NCBI GenBank assembly: GCA_050433985.1
Contig: JBNPWE010000014.1
Location: forward strand, 1-64,000
DNA length: 64,000 nt
Direction of reading: 5' to 3'
DNA from: JACIYW01 sp014359745
Lineage (GTDB): Bacteria; Pseudomonadota; Alphaproteobacteria; Rhodobacterales; Rhodobacteraceae
Positions 63,277-64,000 of the stretch are shown piece by piece (the first letter of the stretch is position 1; each line of letters opens with the position of its first letter). A program made the position numbers and the translations under genes. The notes beneath the pieces were generated by a model that ran no database searches, had not been told where the DNA came from, and saw only the letters and a list, made by a program, of their open reading frames with translations.

Positions 63277-63319
63277 GTGACAGATCAATAACCTAAAGCG
63301 TTCTGCCGATTCAGCGAGC

Positions 63320-63335
63320 AGCCGAAACGCTGTAG
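63320..63335. repeat. 16-base repeat shared with 45421-45436
   Basis: AGCCGAAACGCTGTAG is the exact reverse complement of CTACAGCGTTTCGGCT at 45421-45436. Confidence 0.6.
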
Positions 63336-63388
63336 GGTGGATTTCGGTCCGACCCCTTCGATGCGGCGCGCGTGGCGGGCGGGGGAGT

Positions 63389-63410
63389 GAGTATTTGTTC
63401 CAAGATGAAG
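63389..63410. repeat. AAATACTC intergenic element, reverse copy
   Basis: GAGTATTTGTTCCAAGATGA followed by AG. The reverse complement matches the 36728 copy except for two internal bases and one end base. It lies in the 269-base convergent gap before the last gene. Confidence 0.7.
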
Positions 63411-63502
63411 GGGCGGGGCCGACCGGGCGCAAGGCGCGCCGGGCCGCCGGGACCAACCCATTGGGGGCCGGGCCGGGCCGCTGTGCGGTTCAGGTTGCCG
63501 GT

Positions 63503-64000
63503 TCAGGTTGCCGGGGCGGTGTGCATCTTGCGCAGCCGGGCGATCTGTTGGTCCACATCGATCGACAGTTCCGACAGCACCTCGATGGTTTTGTCTTCGA
63601 ACACGTCGCCCTCGGGGTTTTTCGCGCGCGCCCGTGCCAGCGCCAGATCCCGTTCGGTGATCAGTGCCCGGATCTGCGGGCGAAACAGCCGCGCCATCGC
63701 GGTGATCCAGCGGTTGGCGGGCCAGGACGGATAGGCGTGGTCGATGTTGAAATAATCCACCATCACCTTGACCTGATCGCCCGGATACCAGGTTTCGCCG
63801 GTCACCCAGCGGTTGGTGGTGAACATCCTGATCGGATAGCCGGCCTTGTCCATGGATATGGCCACCAGATGCGACAGCGCATCGTCGCCCTTTGGCCAGT
63901 CGCGGCCCGCGGCCTCTGGCACCGGGCGGGCGATGACCGGCATGCCCTTGGCGCGCAGGAACAGGTGGAAATGCCCGTGTTCGCCCTCGCGGTGCGCGTG
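63503..64000 (-). CDS. conserved protein of DUF6969-like type (partial)
   Basis: The reading frame is open from the right edge to the stop at 63503, so the N-terminus is outside the window; the ATG at 63943 is internal because the conserved HAHREGEHGHFHLFLRAKG segment precedes it. At least 165 residues are visible, including TTNRWVTGETWYPGDQV, FNIDHAYPSWPANRWI and a charged C-terminal helix. I associate the His-rich segment with DUF6969 proteins from memory. No enzymatic function is known. Confidence 0.7.
   Translation of the reverse strand, partial: HAHREGEHGHFHLFLRAKGMPVIARPVPEAAGRDWPKGDDALSHLVAISMDKAGYPIRMFTTNRWVTGETWYPGDQVKVMVDYFNIDHAYPSWPANRWITAMARLFRPQIRALITERDLALARARAKNPEGDVFEDKTIEVLSELSIDVDQQIARLRKMHTAPAT

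Noticed and set aside
1..64000. CRISPR array, rRNA operon, integrase or intact prophage
   Set aside because: No regularly spaced repeats with spacers, no rRNA sequence, no integrase and only a short phage-like tail fragment were found.

Overview
The window looks like chromosomal DNA of a high-GC alphaproteobacterium of the family Rhodobacteraceae (Rhodobacter/Paracoccus/roseobacter group). The evidence is an aa3-type cytochrome oxidase subunit I whose metal ligands fall at the Paracoccus residue numbers, a tRNA-His of the alphaproteobacterial A73 type without an encoded G-1, a dispersed intergenic element containing AAATACTC, and core neighbourhoods such as thiE-like/hemF, trmJ/ctaA, accB/accC and YbjN/proC/csaA. 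No rRNA, CRISPR array or replication origin is visible.

Layout. 1-17.6 kb is housekeeping: ctaD, lipB, tRNA-Leu, a DUF2254 membrane protein, gcvP, hemF with a ThiE/TenI paralogue, trmJ-ctaA-carboxypeptidase M32, lon, an HU-like protein, tRNA-Val and a class III aminotransferase. 17.9-23.8 kb (minus) is a TRAP transporter/amidase cluster whose substrate-binding gene dctP carries an in-frame amber codon, followed by a 2-hydroxyacid dehydrogenase and a second tRNA-Val. 24-34 kb holds DUF1330 and TerB-like genes, then a polar amino acid/polyamine ABC transporter feeding a Puu-like gamma-glutamylation set (two glutamine-synthetase-type ligases, a class I amidotransferase, a FAD oxidase), with queF inserted on the opposite strand. 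33.9-34.2 kb carries a structured non-coding RNA, possibly 6S. 34.2-43.7 kb has mmcB, a signal-peptide protein paired with a PiuC-type hydroxylase, tRNA-His, a SulP/Usp operon, a BaiN-type flavoprotein, a YghU-like GST and accBC. 43.9-45.3 kb has two paralogous outer-membrane beta-barrels next to PHO-box-like repeats.

46.2-60.0 kb is an accessory catabolic island. It is bordered on the left by a frameshifted IS630-type transposase fragment and on the right by an IS3-type end fused in frame to a phage-protein tail. It contains an acyl-CoA dehydrogenase, a complete branched-chain-type ABC transporter (two permeases, two ATPases, binding protein), an AMP-forming acyl-CoA ligase, two crotonase-family proteins, three SDRs, a fused CoA-transferase and a TetR regulator. 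The best reading is import and CoA-dependent degradation of an alicyclic carboxylic acid by the Ali/Bad route: ligase, dehydrogenase, hydratase, hydroxyacyl-CoA dehydrogenase, then ring-opening hydrolase. Two near-identical 18-bp palindromes lie before the acyl-CoA dehydrogenase and before the transporter and are likely operators of the TetR protein.

60.6-64 kb returns to core genes: YbjN-like, proC, csaA-like, a second 2-hydroxyacid dehydrogenase and a partial minus-strand gene running off the right edge.
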